DNA of 64,000 nucleotides from MGBC131033 sp910585655 (GTDB lineage Bacteria > Bacillota > Clostridia > Lachnospirales > Lachnospiraceae). The DNA is taken from NCBI GenBank assembly GCA_949502025.1, contig CATBCG010000071.1, positions 1-64,000 of the forward strand, in the 5' to 3' direction. Of this stretch, positions 7,872-16,814 are shown in pieces. Positions within the stretch are counted from its first letter, which is position 1. Every line of letters begins with the position of its first letter. The translations under genes were made by a program, and so were the position numbers. The notes under the pieces were generated by a model that worked only from the letters and a program-made list of their open reading frames with translations, did no database searches and was not told where the DNA came from.

Positions 7872-8756
7872 TCATCCTTTTACCGCTCCGGCTGCCACCC
7901 CACGTACAATGTATTTCTGGCAGGAAAGATAAAAGATAACAATCGGTATAATCGCCAATACGAGCATCGCCATCATAGCCCCCATATCAATCGATCCATA
8001 GCCGCCCTTTAAATACTGAATCGCAATCGGCAGCGTCTTATAATCCGAACCAATCACCAAATACGGCAGCAAATAGTCGTTCCAAATCCACATCGCGTTT
8101 AGGATTGCCACCGTAACGGCAGTCGGCTTTAGAATCGGGAAAATCACCCGAAAAAAAGTTTGAATTGGACCGGCTCCATCGATCATCGCTGCTTCTTCCA
8201 TAGCAAGTGGAATCGACTTGATAAAACCTGCAAACATAAAAACAGAAAGCCCGGATCCAAAGCCTAGATAAATCGCAATAATGCCAAGCGGATTATCCAG
8301 ATAAAGAATGTTTGCTACTTTGGACATCGTAAACATTACCATCTGAAAAGGGACAATCATAGAAAAGACAAACAGGTAATACAAGAGTTCCGTCAGCAGA
8401 TTTTTTACCCGTACCAGATACCATGCCGTCATAGACGTTCCGAATATAATCAACGCTACGGAACAGACCGTAATAAACAGCGACCAGCCAAAGGCGGAAA
8501 TAATTCCTGTTTTTTCTATACCGGAGAGGTAATTTTCCAGCCCGGCAAAGGTCGCTGCATCCGGCAGACGGAAAGGAGCGTCGCTGATATAGAGCCTTCC
8601 TTTAAAGGAATTGTACAAAACAACGATAATCGGAAATAAAAAGAGCGCAGAAAGCAACGTCAACACCACTATCCATATACCTTGCCACAGCGGATGAAGC
8701 GCCGTTTCCGCTACACCGATACCACCTGCATTTTTATCCATGTTCTTTTCTCTCAT
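7872..8756 (-). CDS. Carbohydrate ABC transporter permease, MalG-like
   Basis: A 294-residue inner-membrane permease with about six hydrophobic helices. The EAA loop reads EEAAMIDGAGPIQTFFRVIFPILKP, where the ATPase docks. The N-terminus (MREKNMDKNAGG) is cytoplasmic, and the ATG follows AGGAG at 6 bp. It is the last gene of the importer operon (binding protein 9660, permease 8792, this gene), with a 35-bp gap. No ATPase gene is nearby, as is usual in Firmicutes where a shared MsmK-type ATPase serves several importers. Substrate is unknown, possibly an oligosaccharide cleaved by the nearby GH3. Confidence 0.9.
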   Translation of the reverse strand: MREKNMDKNAGGIGVAETALHPLWQGIWIVVLTLLSALFLFPIIVVLYNSFKGRLYISDAPFRLPDAATFAGLENYLSGIEKTGIISAFGWSLFITVCSVALIIFGTSMTAWYLVRVKNLLTELLYYLFVFSMIVPFQMVMFTMSKVANILYLDNPLGIIAIYLGFGSGLSVFMFAGFIKSIPLAMEEAAMIDGAGPIQTFFRVIFPILKPTAVTVAILNAMWIWNDYLLPYLVIGSDYKTLPIAIQYLKGGYGSIDMGAMMAMLVLAIIPIVIFYLSCQKYIVRGVAAGAVKG

Positions 8757-8791
8757 CCTTAGCTCCTGCCTTTCTGTATTGTTTCTTCCTT

Positions 8792-9634
8792 CTAGGATTC
8801 TACTTCCTTCCTCCTGGTCAATACAAGCTGCGTAAAAGAAATAACTGCCACAATCAGGAAAAAGATCACCGCTTTTGCCTGCCCGACGCCTTCCCAGCCA
8901 ATACGCCCGTAAAAGGTATTGTAGATATCAAGCGCAAGCATGGTAGTTTGACCGGAAGGCGCCCCATTTGTCAGCGCCAAGTTCTGATCAAAAAGTTTAA
9001 AGGAATTCGTCAACGTCAAAAACAAACAGATCGTAATGGATGGCATAACCATCGGTACGGTTACATAGCGTAAAATCTGTATACCCGTAGCGCCGTCCAT
9101 TTTGGCGGCTTCATTTAGCTCGGTCGGTACGTTTTGGATTCCTGCAATATAAATAATCATCATATAGCCGATCATCTGCCAGTTCATCAGAATCACCAGT
9201 CCCCAAAAACCATAGCGTGGATCATAGGTCAGACTTACTCCGAATTTCGCCAGTACTCCGTTTAAAATCAGCATCCAGATATAGCCCAGTACGATTCCGC
9301 CGATAAGGTTTGGCATAAAGAATACCGTCCGAAACCAATTTGTCCCTTTGATTCCACACGTCAAAAGCAGCGCCAGAAAAAAAGCGAACAGATTGATGCT
9401 GACAACCGACACTACCGTAAAGCAAACCGTAAACCAAAGCGCCTGTAAAAAGTCCTGGTTGGAAAAAGCTCTGATATAATTTTTCATTCCGACCCATTCT
9501 GCATCTACCACTGTAGTAAAATTGCAGAACGAAAGCCATATCCCCATCAGAAACGGGATAAAAAAGGCAATCAGGAAAGCAATCAAAGTCGGCAGTACAA
9601 AAACGGGAAAATATTTTTTGATCGTACCTGGCAT
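8792..9634 (-). CDS. Sugar ABC transporter permease, MalF/UgpA-like
   Basis: A 280-residue permease. The first helix is FVLPTLIAFLIAFFIPFLMG; the EAA loop reads LNEAAKMDGATGIQILRYVTVPMV. It pairs with the MalG-like permease to form the membrane channel for the binding protein encoded just upstream (25-bp gap). The length is typical for the short UgpA/MsmF group lacking the large periplasmic insertion of MalF. Confidence 0.92.
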   Translation of the reverse strand: MPGTIKKYFPVFVLPTLIAFLIAFFIPFLMGIWLSFCNFTTVVDAEWVGMKNYIRAFSNQDFLQALWFTVCFTVVSVVSINLFAFFLALLLTCGIKGTNWFRTVFFMPNLIGGIVLGYIWMLILNGVLAKFGVSLTYDPRYGFWGLVILMNWQMIGYMMIIYIAGIQNVPTELNEAAKMDGATGIQILRYVTVPMVMPSITICLFLTLTNSFKLFDQNLALTNGAPSGQTTMLALDIYNTFYGRIGWEGVGQAKAVIFFLIVAVISFTQLVLTRRKEVES

Positions 9635-9659
9635 AACATATGCTTCCTTTCTGTCCTGT

Positions 9660-11096
9660 TTATTGTATCTGTCGTTTTTCCTCCGCCCATTCGTTACGAA
9701 ATACCTCGGTTACTTCTTCCCAGCTTTTACGCCCTTGTGTATATTCTAACAATGCAGCCCCTAGCTTATCCTTAAAGGTCTGGCTTGGAAAAGCCGTAAA
9801 ATTCCAGCTTACTGCCGTAAGGTTCGGATTCTCCATATAGTGGATAACCTCCTGCGCCAGAGGATCCTGCGGCTTTTCTGATTCTTCAAACGTATTAAAC
9901 GGTGTGATAAATCCAAATTTTTCCGTTACATAGCTCTTTCCCTTTTCCGATTGAAACAACCATTCCAAAAAGTCAATCGCCGCTTTCTGATCTTCTTTTG
10001 AGGCACGGCTGTTGACCGCAAAAAAGTTTTCTGTTCCAACACATAACCCCTGATTCTCTTCTCCCTCTACTCCGGTATAAATCGGTAAAAATTTAACATC
10101 CGTTTCTGCCACCACGTTTCCGGAAACCTCTGCGATCTGCTCCCACCCCCAGTTTCCGTTCTGCACCATAGCCGCCCGTCCTAACGCAAACTCCGCCATC
10201 GAATCATTGACAGATTTGTTGCCTAGCATCCCAGGCTCTGTCACCGAATTTTGCAAATACAAATCAAAAATATTTTTAAAGTTTTCAGCATAGGTCAAGT
10301 CCAACGTATCTGCATCTCCAATTCCTTTGTCCCGGAATTCATAATACACCGGAATATTCGCCAAATGCGTCTGCCATCTCCAGTCCTCACCCTGAGCAAA
10401 AGACGTAGAAGCAAACACTCCGTCAATACCCAGTTCCTCCTTATGAGCCGTCATATCTTCCACCACGGCTTTTAATGTTTCAAAATTTTTGATTTCCTCT
10501 ACGGTACTAATCCCGGACTGCTGGTCATCTAAGTCAAAATAGCGTTCCAAAATTTCTTTGTTGTAAATAATACCGTATCCTTCTACTACATAAGGAATCC
10601 CATATACACCGTCTCCGTCTGTCACCGCCAGCGTATTGTCCAACATCCAGCCATACAGCTTCGTATCCTTTAAATCCAGACAATAATTTTTCCAGTTCTG
10701 ATACCCGACCGGTCCGTTGATCTGAAACAAATTCGGCGCATCCTTTTTCGCGATTTCCGACTTTAAGGTCTGCTCGTATGTTCCGCTGGCAGCCGTCTGC
10801 ACTTTCATTTCTACTCCGGTTTCCGCGGTATACTCTTTTGCCAGCTCTTCCCATAGCTTAGAAGCTTCCGGCTTAAAATTCAGATAAAATACCCGCCCTG
10901 AAGCAGTGCTTTCGTTGTCTGTGTCTGCTCCCTCAGAGCCCTCCGTTCCATCTAACTCCGTATTCCCTTCGTTGCCTTCATTTCCTGTATTGCCCTCTTT
11001 TTTCCCACATCCTCCCAACAGCAAAGACACTGCCAGACAAAGGCAAAGTAACATCCAGATACTTTGTTTCTTCATTTTAAGATCCTCTTTTTTCAT
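9660..11096 (-). CDS. Sugar-binding lipoprotein of an ABC importer (SBP family 1)
   Basis: A 478-residue extracellular solute-binding lipoprotein. The lipobox LLLGGC follows a charged MKKEDLKMKKQ start, then comes a Gly/Glu/Asn/Thr-rich linker (GNTGNEGNEGNTELDGTEGS). The mature part has SBP_bac_1 landmarks: DGVYGIPYVVEGYGIIYNKE, the MAEFALGRAAMVQNGNWGWE segment, and FFAVNSRASKEDQKAAIDFLEWL. The ATG at 11096 has GGAGG at 5 bp; a longer frame to 11135 lacks a site. It is the first gene of the three-gene importer. Confidence 0.92.
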   Translation of the reverse strand: MKKEDLKMKKQSIWMLLCLCLAVSLLLGGCGKKEGNTGNEGNEGNTELDGTEGSEGADTDNESTASGRVFYLNFKPEASKLWEELAKEYTAETGVEMKVQTAASGTYEQTLKSEIAKKDAPNLFQINGPVGYQNWKNYCLDLKDTKLYGWMLDNTLAVTDGDGVYGIPYVVEGYGIIYNKEILERYFDLDDQQSGISTVEEIKNFETLKAVVEDMTAHKEELGIDGVFASTSFAQGEDWRWQTHLANIPVYYEFRDKGIGDADTLDLTYAENFKNIFDLYLQNSVTEPGMLGNKSVNDSMAEFALGRAAMVQNGNWGWEQIAEVSGNVVAETDVKFLPIYTGVEGEENQGLCVGTENFFAVNSRASKEDQKAAIDFLEWLFQSEKGKSYVTEKFGFITPFNTFEESEKPQDPLAQEVIHYMENPNLTAVSWNFTAFPSQTFKDKLGAALLEYTQGRKSWEEVTEVFRNEWAEEKRQIQ

Positions 11097-11223
11097 AGTT
11101 TCCTCCAATCTGTGGCGCAGAAAAGTCGCCGTCACATAGTTTCCCTGCTTTTTCTACGCCTCCAAACTCTCTCATTCTTGACCTTATTCTTGCCAGAAGC
11201 AAAGCGGAATATACGTAAAAAAG

Positions 11224-11258
11224 AAACAGCCACATTTGTTATAAATCCGTGGCTGTTT
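11224..11258. terminator. Hairpin at the 3' end of the GNAT gene
   Basis: A perfect 10-bp stem AAACAGCCAC/GTGGCTGTTT (11224-11233 and 11249-11258) lies across the stop codon of the acetyltransferase gene. On the minus strand the end runs into TTTCTTTTTT, so it likely terminates the GNAT transcript ahead of the importer operon. Confidence 0.65.
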
Positions 11259-11742
11259 CCTGTTCCTTTGCTTGTTCTATTTGTTTATACAAAAGCACGG
11301 ACCATGGCTTTTGCGTCATCCCAATGGCTTCCGCCTGCTGCCGTCTTTTTGTATCTACCTCCCGAAATCCGTTCTTTTCGTAAAAACGCAGTGACCAAGG
11401 AGCATTTTTTAACACCTTTGCAAAGAGAAGGCTGCCGTCCGGCAAACATTCCTCCAAGGCATGTAGCAACCTTTCTCCCACTCCTTTTCTTTGTTGCTTT
11501 CCGTCTACATATAAAGCAGTCAATTCACAACACGTTCCATACCTATGAAAACAAAGAAATGCTCTAAGGCTTTGATCCTCCTGTATTTCTATGAAACTTT
11601 CATCCTGTGCCAACAGCAAGAAAAGCGCTTCCTTTTCTATTGACGCCCGTTCGTCTTCTGCAAATAGCTGCGTTGCACTATTATAAATCTCCGCATAAGC
11701 CGCGGCATAACTCTTGTCTGCATTTGCTAGATATTTTATCAT
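11239..11742 (-). CDS. GNAT-family N-acetyltransferase
   Basis: A 167-residue acetyltransferase. Motif A reads LTALYVDGKQQRKGVGERLL (acetyl-CoA pyrophosphate loop Q-x-x-x-G-V-G), and motif B reads APWSLRFYEKNGFREVD. The start follows AAAGGA with a long spacing. It stands alone between a ZIP transporter and a sugar importer; the acceptor substrate is unknown. Confidence 0.85.
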   Translation of the reverse strand: MIKYLANADKSYAAAYAEIYNSATQLFAEDERASIEKEALFLLLAQDESFIEIQEDQSLRAFLCFHRYGTCCELTALYVDGKQQRKGVGERLLHALEECLPDGSLLFAKVLKNAPWSLRFYEKNGFREVDTKRRQQAEAIGMTQKPWSVLLYKQIEQAKEQETATDL

Positions 11743-11832
11743 AATTGTTCAATCCTTTTCTATCTTACCTTATCTTTATTATAGCAGACTCAAAACTTAT
11801 TTCAATCTTCTATTTTATATTTTCACCGCTCC

Positions 11833-12615
11833 CTACCCTAACGCTACATCCAATACCATCATTATCGTAAAGCCCAAAGAAAAAAATATTGTCCCAACAT
11901 TGGAATGACGTCCCAGGGACATTTCCGGAATCAGTTCTTCTACTACTACATAGAGCATTGCACCTGCGGCAAGGCTCAGCAAATACGGCAGTATGGGAAC
12001 AATCACACTGGCGGCAAGTACCGTAATCAAAGCAGCGATCGGCTCTACTATCCCGGATAATATTCCATAGAAAAAAGCCTTCGATTTTTTTACTCCTTCT
12101 GCCCGAAGCGGCATTGAAATAATCGCCCCCTCCGGAAAATTTTGAATAGCAATTCCTACCGCCAGTGTCAAGGCTCCGGCTATCGTAATCGTCGTGTCCC
12201 CGGAAAAACATCCGGCAAACACCACTCCTACCGCCATTCCCTCCGGAATATTGTGGAGAGTCACGGCTAATACCAACATAGTCGTTTTTTTGAGTGTAGT
12301 CTGCGGTCCTTCCGGAACGTCGCTGCCCTGATGCAGATGCGGAATCAGCCTGTCCAATGACAGCAAAAACAAGATACCAAGCCAAAAGCCTACCACCGCC
12401 GGAAGAAAAGCCCATTTTCCCATCCCGACCGCCTGATCCATCGCCGGAATCAACAGACTCCAAATGGAGGCTGCAACCATCACTCCGGCAGCAAACCCGG
12501 TCAACGCCTTTTGCAGCCAGCTATGCAGCGTATGTTTCATTATCAGCACGCAGGCAGAACCTAAGGTTGTCCCTAAAAACGGAATCAAAATCCCCTGTAA
12601 GATTGTTCCCTCCAT
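11833..12615 (-). CDS. ZIP-family divalent metal transporter (ZupT-like)
   Basis: A 260-residue membrane protein with about eight hydrophobic segments that imports Zn2+, Fe2+ or Mn2+. The signature helix IV reads VTLHNIPEGMAVGVVFAG, with metal-binding His/Asn/Glu, and helix V reads AVGIAIQNFPEGAIIS. A His-bearing cytoplasmic loop (RLIPHLHQGSDVPEG) separates helices III and IV. The ATG at 12615 has AAGGAGG at 8 bp. It is a single-gene unit. Metal specificity cannot be read from sequence. Confidence 0.93.
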   Translation of the reverse strand: MEGTILQGILIPFLGTTLGSACVLIMKHTLHSWLQKALTGFAAGVMVAASIWSLLIPAMDQAVGMGKWAFLPAVVGFWLGILFLLSLDRLIPHLHQGSDVPEGPQTTLKKTTMLVLAVTLHNIPEGMAVGVVFAGCFSGDTTITIAGALTLAVGIAIQNFPEGAIISMPLRAEGVKKSKAFFYGILSGIVEPIAALITVLAASVIVPILPYLLSLAAGAMLYVVVEELIPEMSLGRHSNVGTIFFSLGFTIMMVLDVALG

Positions 12616-12701
12616 CAAAGCATCCTCCTTGCTGCAGTCTTATCATCGCCTTATTTTTTATCATTCCCGTTTTTAAATAATTTTACCAAAATTTTGTGAA
12701 A

Positions 12702-12736
12702 AAAATAAGAGGAGTCTGTCACACTCCTCTTATTTT
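12702..12736 (-). terminator. Terminator of the orphan solute-binding protein gene
   Basis: A perfect 14-bp stem AAAATAAGAGGAGT/ACTCCTCTTATTTT with a 7-nt loop lies 21 bp beyond the end of the gene at 12757. Flanking A and T runs make it bidirectional. Confidence 0.9.
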
Positions 12737-12756
12737 TTGCTTTCACTTAAAAACTA

Positions 12757-14379
12757 TCACCTTGCCTGATAGCGGTCAAAGGCAGCCTGCTTATAAGCAA
12801 TACAGTCTTCAATTCCATATGTCTTTAACGATTCTACAAAAGCATCATAGCCATCTAAATGTTCCGCTCCGGTAATGTATTTAATCGTCATCTCCTGTAC
12901 CAATGTTTCAATTGCTGTATATTTAGTATTAAAATCCCTTTGTTCCTCTTCCGTCAACGTCATACATTTCGGCAACATCAAGTCATAGCTATCCTCTGCC
13001 CAAGCATCATATGCTTCCAATGCCGGATCCCCTTCATACATCGGCGCCCACATATCCCAGTTATACAAACCAAAGGCATAACCAGACATAGAATATTGTG
13101 CGGTCAAAGCATCCTGAATAGAGGCATATGTTCCATTCTCTGCTTGCTGTTTTAGTCCCTCTGTCAGTGAATAGGTTCCGTCTCCGTTTGAAATATAGCT
13201 TTCCCCCTCAATTCCAATGCTTACCAGACGCATATTTTCTACGGTATACCAGTGATCCAACCAGCGAGCAGCCAGCTCTATATCCTTACAACTATTTGTA
13301 ATGGCAACGGTTTCTTTGGTTTCCTCACTCATCGCCCGTCCAACCTGCGGCTTATCCCCTTCCTTTAATATCGGAGAAGGCGCACCGACAATCCAAAAGT
13401 CCTCGTTAAGTTCATAGCCCATCGTTCGTAAAGCATTTGCCGTATGCCCCCAAAGCGTGGCAGAAGCTCCCGCCCGTCCGGTTGCCATATATTCGGGCAG
13501 TAATCTAAAACTGGCGTCATTATTGATAAAATTGGGATCAATCAAACCCTCTATATACCATTTATGGAACAATTCTATCCATTGACGATAGCCTTGTTCC
13601 AGTGGACCATATTTCACGGTACCATTATCATTGTAAAAATCCCCCAGAACACCATATGCAGAAATAAAATGATGAAAGCTATCATAACCGGTTTTAGAAG
13701 CAATCATCAACGGCGCCTCACAATGGTAGACGTCCCGAAATACCATCAATACTTCCTCCCAATCGGCAATCGTTTTTGGAACCTCTAAATTCTGTTCTTC
13801 CAACCAATCTCGTCGCAGCCCCATACCGCCCCAGACACTTTCTCCCATCATTTTTCCGTCCTTAGAAGCCAGCACATAAGCCGCCACTAATTTACCGTCA
13901 TCCGTCGTTGTATCCTTCATCACTTTTTCACTCTGTTGGCGTAATGTTTGATAATTTGGCATATATTGCTCTACCACATCACTTAAATCTAGAATGATTC
14001 CGTCCTGACACGCCTGCACCAAACCGCCGGTATAATATTGCTCTACCCCACGAATCAAATCCGGATAATTCCCCGATGCCATCATTAATCCAAATTTTTC
14101 TGCCGCCTCATTCCCGGATACGACTGTCCAGTTGACGTGGACATTGGTCTGCTCTTCTAAGAGCTGAATGGTCTTTAATTCATTTGGTGTATCAATATAA
14201 TTATTGGTAAAAGCTGTCCACATCGAAAGTTCTTTTTGTTCTGGAAGCGGCCAACTCCATTCCTCCTGGGATTGTTCTTCCTGATTGACGGTCTCCTGTT
14301 TTTTACCGCAGCCTGCCCAGACCACATTCAAAGCCAAAATCAGGCAAATTAACCAGCTTCTCCATCGTATTTTCTTCAT
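12757..14379 (-). CDS. Extracellular solute-binding lipoprotein, large LipO-like type, orphan
   Basis: A 540-residue lipoprotein: MKKIRWRSWLICLILALN then a VVWAGC lipobox. It shares block structure with the two proteins at 55361 and 57225: an MWTAFTNNYID start, LLEEQTNVHVNW, KFGLMMASGNYPDLI, GLRRDWLEEQNLEVPKTI and WYIEGLIDPNFI. This group usually serves LplB/YtcP-type permeases for oligosaccharides. No permease or ATPase gene lies beside it, so it may feed an importer elsewhere. The ATG at 14379 follows AAAGGA; upstream in-frame codons (to 14466) lack a ribosome site and do not resemble the family. Confidence 0.88.
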   Translation of the reverse strand: MKKIRWRSWLICLILALNVVWAGCGKKQETVNQEEQSQEEWSWPLPEQKELSMWTAFTNNYIDTPNELKTIQLLEEQTNVHVNWTVVSGNEAAEKFGLMMASGNYPDLIRGVEQYYTGGLVQACQDGIILDLSDVVEQYMPNYQTLRQQSEKVMKDTTTDDGKLVAAYVLASKDGKMMGESVWGGMGLRRDWLEEQNLEVPKTIADWEEVLMVFRDVYHCEAPLMIASKTGYDSFHHFISAYGVLGDFYNDNGTVKYGPLEQGYRQWIELFHKWYIEGLIDPNFINNDASFRLLPEYMATGRAGASATLWGHTANALRTMGYELNEDFWIVGAPSPILKEGDKPQVGRAMSEETKETVAITNSCKDIELAARWLDHWYTVENMRLVSIGIEGESYISNGDGTYSLTEGLKQQAENGTYASIQDALTAQYSMSGYAFGLYNWDMWAPMYEGDPALEAYDAWAEDSYDLMLPKCMTLTEEEQRDFNTKYTAIETLVQEMTIKYITGAEHLDGYDAFVESLKTYGIEDCIAYKQAAFDRYQAR

Positions 14380-14709
14380 CTTCAATATCCTTTCCGTCTG
14401 TCTTTCACAATACAGACATATCGTTTTCCTATCGCTTCTTTTCCGCTTATTCTTGGTAATCACCAAATCCGCCAGGATCGTAATCCCTTCACATGTGTTA
14501 AGAATATTATAGAATAAAATCGTCTGATTTGGCTATGACATTTTCCATGTTTTTTGTCTCATTTTGTCAGATTTCATTAACGTCTCCAATTATCCTATTT
14601 TTTGAGACATTCTCCCAAAGAAATAGGATTGTACCAATCTGCCAGCCTGTTATAATAGGTGCAGAAAAACGAAACCAAAACAACCACTTTAAATTAGGAG
14701 GAATGAAGT
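14380..14709. promoter_or_regulatory. Divergent intergenic region with promoter and inverted repeat for the oxidoreductase gene
   Basis: About 330 bp without a gene. For the plus-strand oxidoreductase there is TTGTAC (14629-14634), a 16-bp spacer and TATAAT (14651-14656). An inverted repeat ATCCTATTT (14592-14600)/AAATAGGAT (14621-14629) with a 20-bp spacer overlaps the -35 element and could be an operator. A TATAAT on the minus strand (14512-14507) may serve the binding-protein gene, but I see no good -35 for it. Confidence 0.65.
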
Positions 14710-15828
14710 ATGAAACACAAAGCAGCGATTATCGGATGCGGCGGAATCGCCAATCAAAAACACCTTCCAGCCTTAAAAAAAGCAGCCGACCGGATAGAAC
14801 TGGTAGCCTTTTGCGACTTGATTGTAGAGCGGGCAGAAAAAGCAGCGAACGAATATGGTGTACCAGGAGCTAAGGTTTGTACGGATTATCGGGAAATTGC
14901 AAACGATCCACAAATTGAAATCGCCTATGTCCTAACGCCAAATGTCTCCCACTGTGAGCTAACAGTCGCCTGCTTAAACGGCGGTAAACATGTCCTTTGT
15001 GAAAAGCCGATGGCTGCCAATACCGCAGATGCACAAAAAATGTTAGATGCCTGTAAAAACAGCGGTAAGCTTTTGACAATCGGCTATCAAAACCGGTACC
15101 GAGCCGACAGTATGGCTTTAAAAAAGATGTGCGAGGATGGGGAACTAGGGGAAATTTACTGCGCTACCGCCCATGCTATCCGCAGGAGAGGCGTTCCAAC
15201 CTGGGGTGTTTTTACCGACAAAGCGCAGCAGGGCGGCGGACCATTGATTGATATTGGAACCCACTCTCTTGATTTGACGCTTTGGTTTATGCAAAACTAT
15301 GAGCCGGCTGCTGTTACCGGCGTCACCTTTGAAAAGCTAGGTCGTAGTTTAAAGCCGGGAGAACAGGGCAATCCGATGGGGAATTGGGATAATACTACCT
15401 ATGATGTAGAAGACGCTGCCTTTGGTTTTGTCACCATGAAAGATGGTTCTTTGATTAAAATTGATGCTTCCTGGATTTTAAATAGCACCAACGAACGTTG
15501 TGCCTCTACCTCTCTCTACGGGACAAAAGCAGGCGCCGAATTGACCGGGGTAGGCGGCAGCGATAATGAAAAGCTTTACCTAAACTCTGTTATCAGCAAC
15601 CGTATGGTCGATATGGAGGTCGATGTCAAGGCGGGTGGAGTTGATTTATTCCCAGGTCAAAAAGTCAATGCCAACGATGTGGAATGTAAGGTGTGGTTAG
15701 ATGCTGTAGAAGGCAAAGGTGATCTAATCGTTAAGCCGGAGGAAGCATTTGTTGTAACCAAAATCCTTGATGCCGTCTATGAATCCGCCAGAAGCGGACG
15801 CCAGGTAATTTTTGAAGATACGAAATAA
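14710..15828 (+). CDS. Gfo/Idh/MocA-family NAD(P)-dependent oxidoreductase
   Basis: A 372-residue sugar or inositol dehydrogenase-like enzyme. The Rossmann motif IIGCGGIANQKHLPAL is at residues 7-22, the EKPMAANTADAQ motif near residue 98, and the C-terminal domain carries the likely catalytic GGGPLIDIGTHSLDLTLWFM segment. AGGAGGA precedes the start. It is a single gene ending at a strong hairpin. Substrate cannot be told from sequence; neighbours suggest sugar-derived compounds. Confidence 0.9.
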   Translation: MKHKAAIIGCGGIANQKHLPALKKAADRIELVAFCDLIVERAEKAANEYGVPGAKVCTDYREIANDPQIEIAYVLTPNVSHCELTVACLNGGKHVLCEKPMAANTADAQKMLDACKNSGKLLTIGYQNRYRADSMALKKMCEDGELGEIYCATAHAIRRRGVPTWGVFTDKAQQGGGPLIDIGTHSLDLTLWFMQNYEPAAVTGVTFEKLGRSLKPGEQGNPMGNWDNTTYDVEDAAFGFVTMKDGSLIKIDASWILNSTNERCASTSLYGTKAGAELTGVGGSDNEKLYLNSVISNRMVDMEVDVKAGGVDLFPGQKVNANDVECKVWLDAVEGKGDLIVKPEEAFVVTKILDAVYESARSGRQVIFEDTK

Positions 15829-15833
15829 ATGTC

Positions 15834-15872
15834 AAGGCGGTATAGCCCAAATGATAAGGGCTATATCGCCTT
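15834..15872 (+). terminator. Hairpin terminator after the oxidoreductase gene
   Basis: A 15-bp stem AAGGCGGTATAGCCC/GGGCTATATCGCCTT with one mismatch starts 5 bp after the stop codon. There is no long T run after it, so termination strength is uncertain, but position favours a terminator shared with the convergent AraC gene. Confidence 0.65.
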
Positions 15873-15985
15873 GTTAAGTTCCTGCTATCGTTCTGTTTCA
15901 ATGAAACCAACCCCGCTTCTGGGATTGTTTTTATCATGTGTCGCACTATCAGTCTATTTGTTTCCATTCTTATACTGTTCATTCA

Positions 15986-16813
15986 CTAAAAATTCTTTTT
16001 TCTCCACGCTCCTGGCGAGCTGCCATACTCCTCACGGAATACCCGGTGGAATGTCTTGACGCTCTGAAATCCGGATTGCTCGGATATCGCCTCGATAGAT
16101 TGCTCGGTCTGTACCAGCAGCCACAACGCCTTTTGCAGCCGAAGCGCTTGCAGGTATCGGTGAAAGCTTACGCCTACCTGCTTTTTAAATAAACCAGACA
16201 AATATCCTTCATGGAAACCGACGGCTGCCGCACAGCTTTTTAGGCTGATTTCCTCGGTATAATGTTCGGTCAGATATTCCAATACCCTCGTTAAAGGAAG
16301 CTTTTTTCTCCCTGTAGTCTGCCGCTCTATTCGGGGAAGCTTCCGCAAGATCACGGCTGCTATCTGATACAGTTCTGCCGCGACCTGCTCCTTCCAGCCG
16401 CTTCCCGCCGCCTGATACTCTTCGCTAATCCGCTTCACTGCCGCCGCTATTTCTGCCGCTGCCTCCGGCGACCATTCCCGACTGTGATAGGGAAGCCTGG
16501 CAAAGCTCTCCCGACTTTCCCGAAAAGCTTCGGCTCCTAAGAAAAAGCCCAAAGAAAACTTTACAACCCGCCGCCTTGATACGGATTCCACCGGAAACAG
16601 GCAATGATTGATTCGTTCTGGTATCACAAGCAGCTCGCCCTCCACCAGATGATATGCCTCGCCCTCGATTCCGGCAGAAACGTCTCCTTCTAGGCAGACA
16701 AGAATCTCTACTTCCTTATGCCAATGATACAAAAAAGAACGTGTTCCAATCATCTCGGCTGCTTTTACCGGAAATTCCTCTACGTCAAAACTTTGTTCAA
16801 ACAAAGCCGGCAT
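15986..16813 (-). CDS. AraC-family transcriptional regulator, cupin sensor
   Basis: A 275-residue regulator. An N-terminal cupin-like sensor (FLYHWHKEVEILVCLEGDVSAG, with EGELLVIPERINHCLFP) is followed by two HTH motifs (ISLKSCAAAVGFHEGYLSGLF and SIEAISEQSGFQSVKTFHRVF). The ATG at 16813 follows AGAGG and lies one base past the stop codon of the flavodiiron gene, so the two are translationally coupled. That pairing hints at control of a sugar or stress response in which oxygen or NO detoxification is co-expressed. The inducer is unknown. Confidence 0.88.
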   Translation of the reverse strand: MPALFEQSFDVEEFPVKAAEMIGTRSFLYHWHKEVEILVCLEGDVSAGIEGEAYHLVEGELLVIPERINHCLFPVESVSRRRVVKFSLGFFLGAEAFRESRESFARLPYHSREWSPEAAAEIAAAVKRISEEYQAAGSGWKEQVAAELYQIAAVILRKLPRIERQTTGRKKLPLTRVLEYLTEHYTEEISLKSCAAAVGFHEGYLSGLFKKQVGVSFHRYLQALRLQKALWLLVQTEQSIEAISEQSGFQSVKTFHRVFREEYGSSPGAWRKKNF

Positions 16814-16814
16814 A

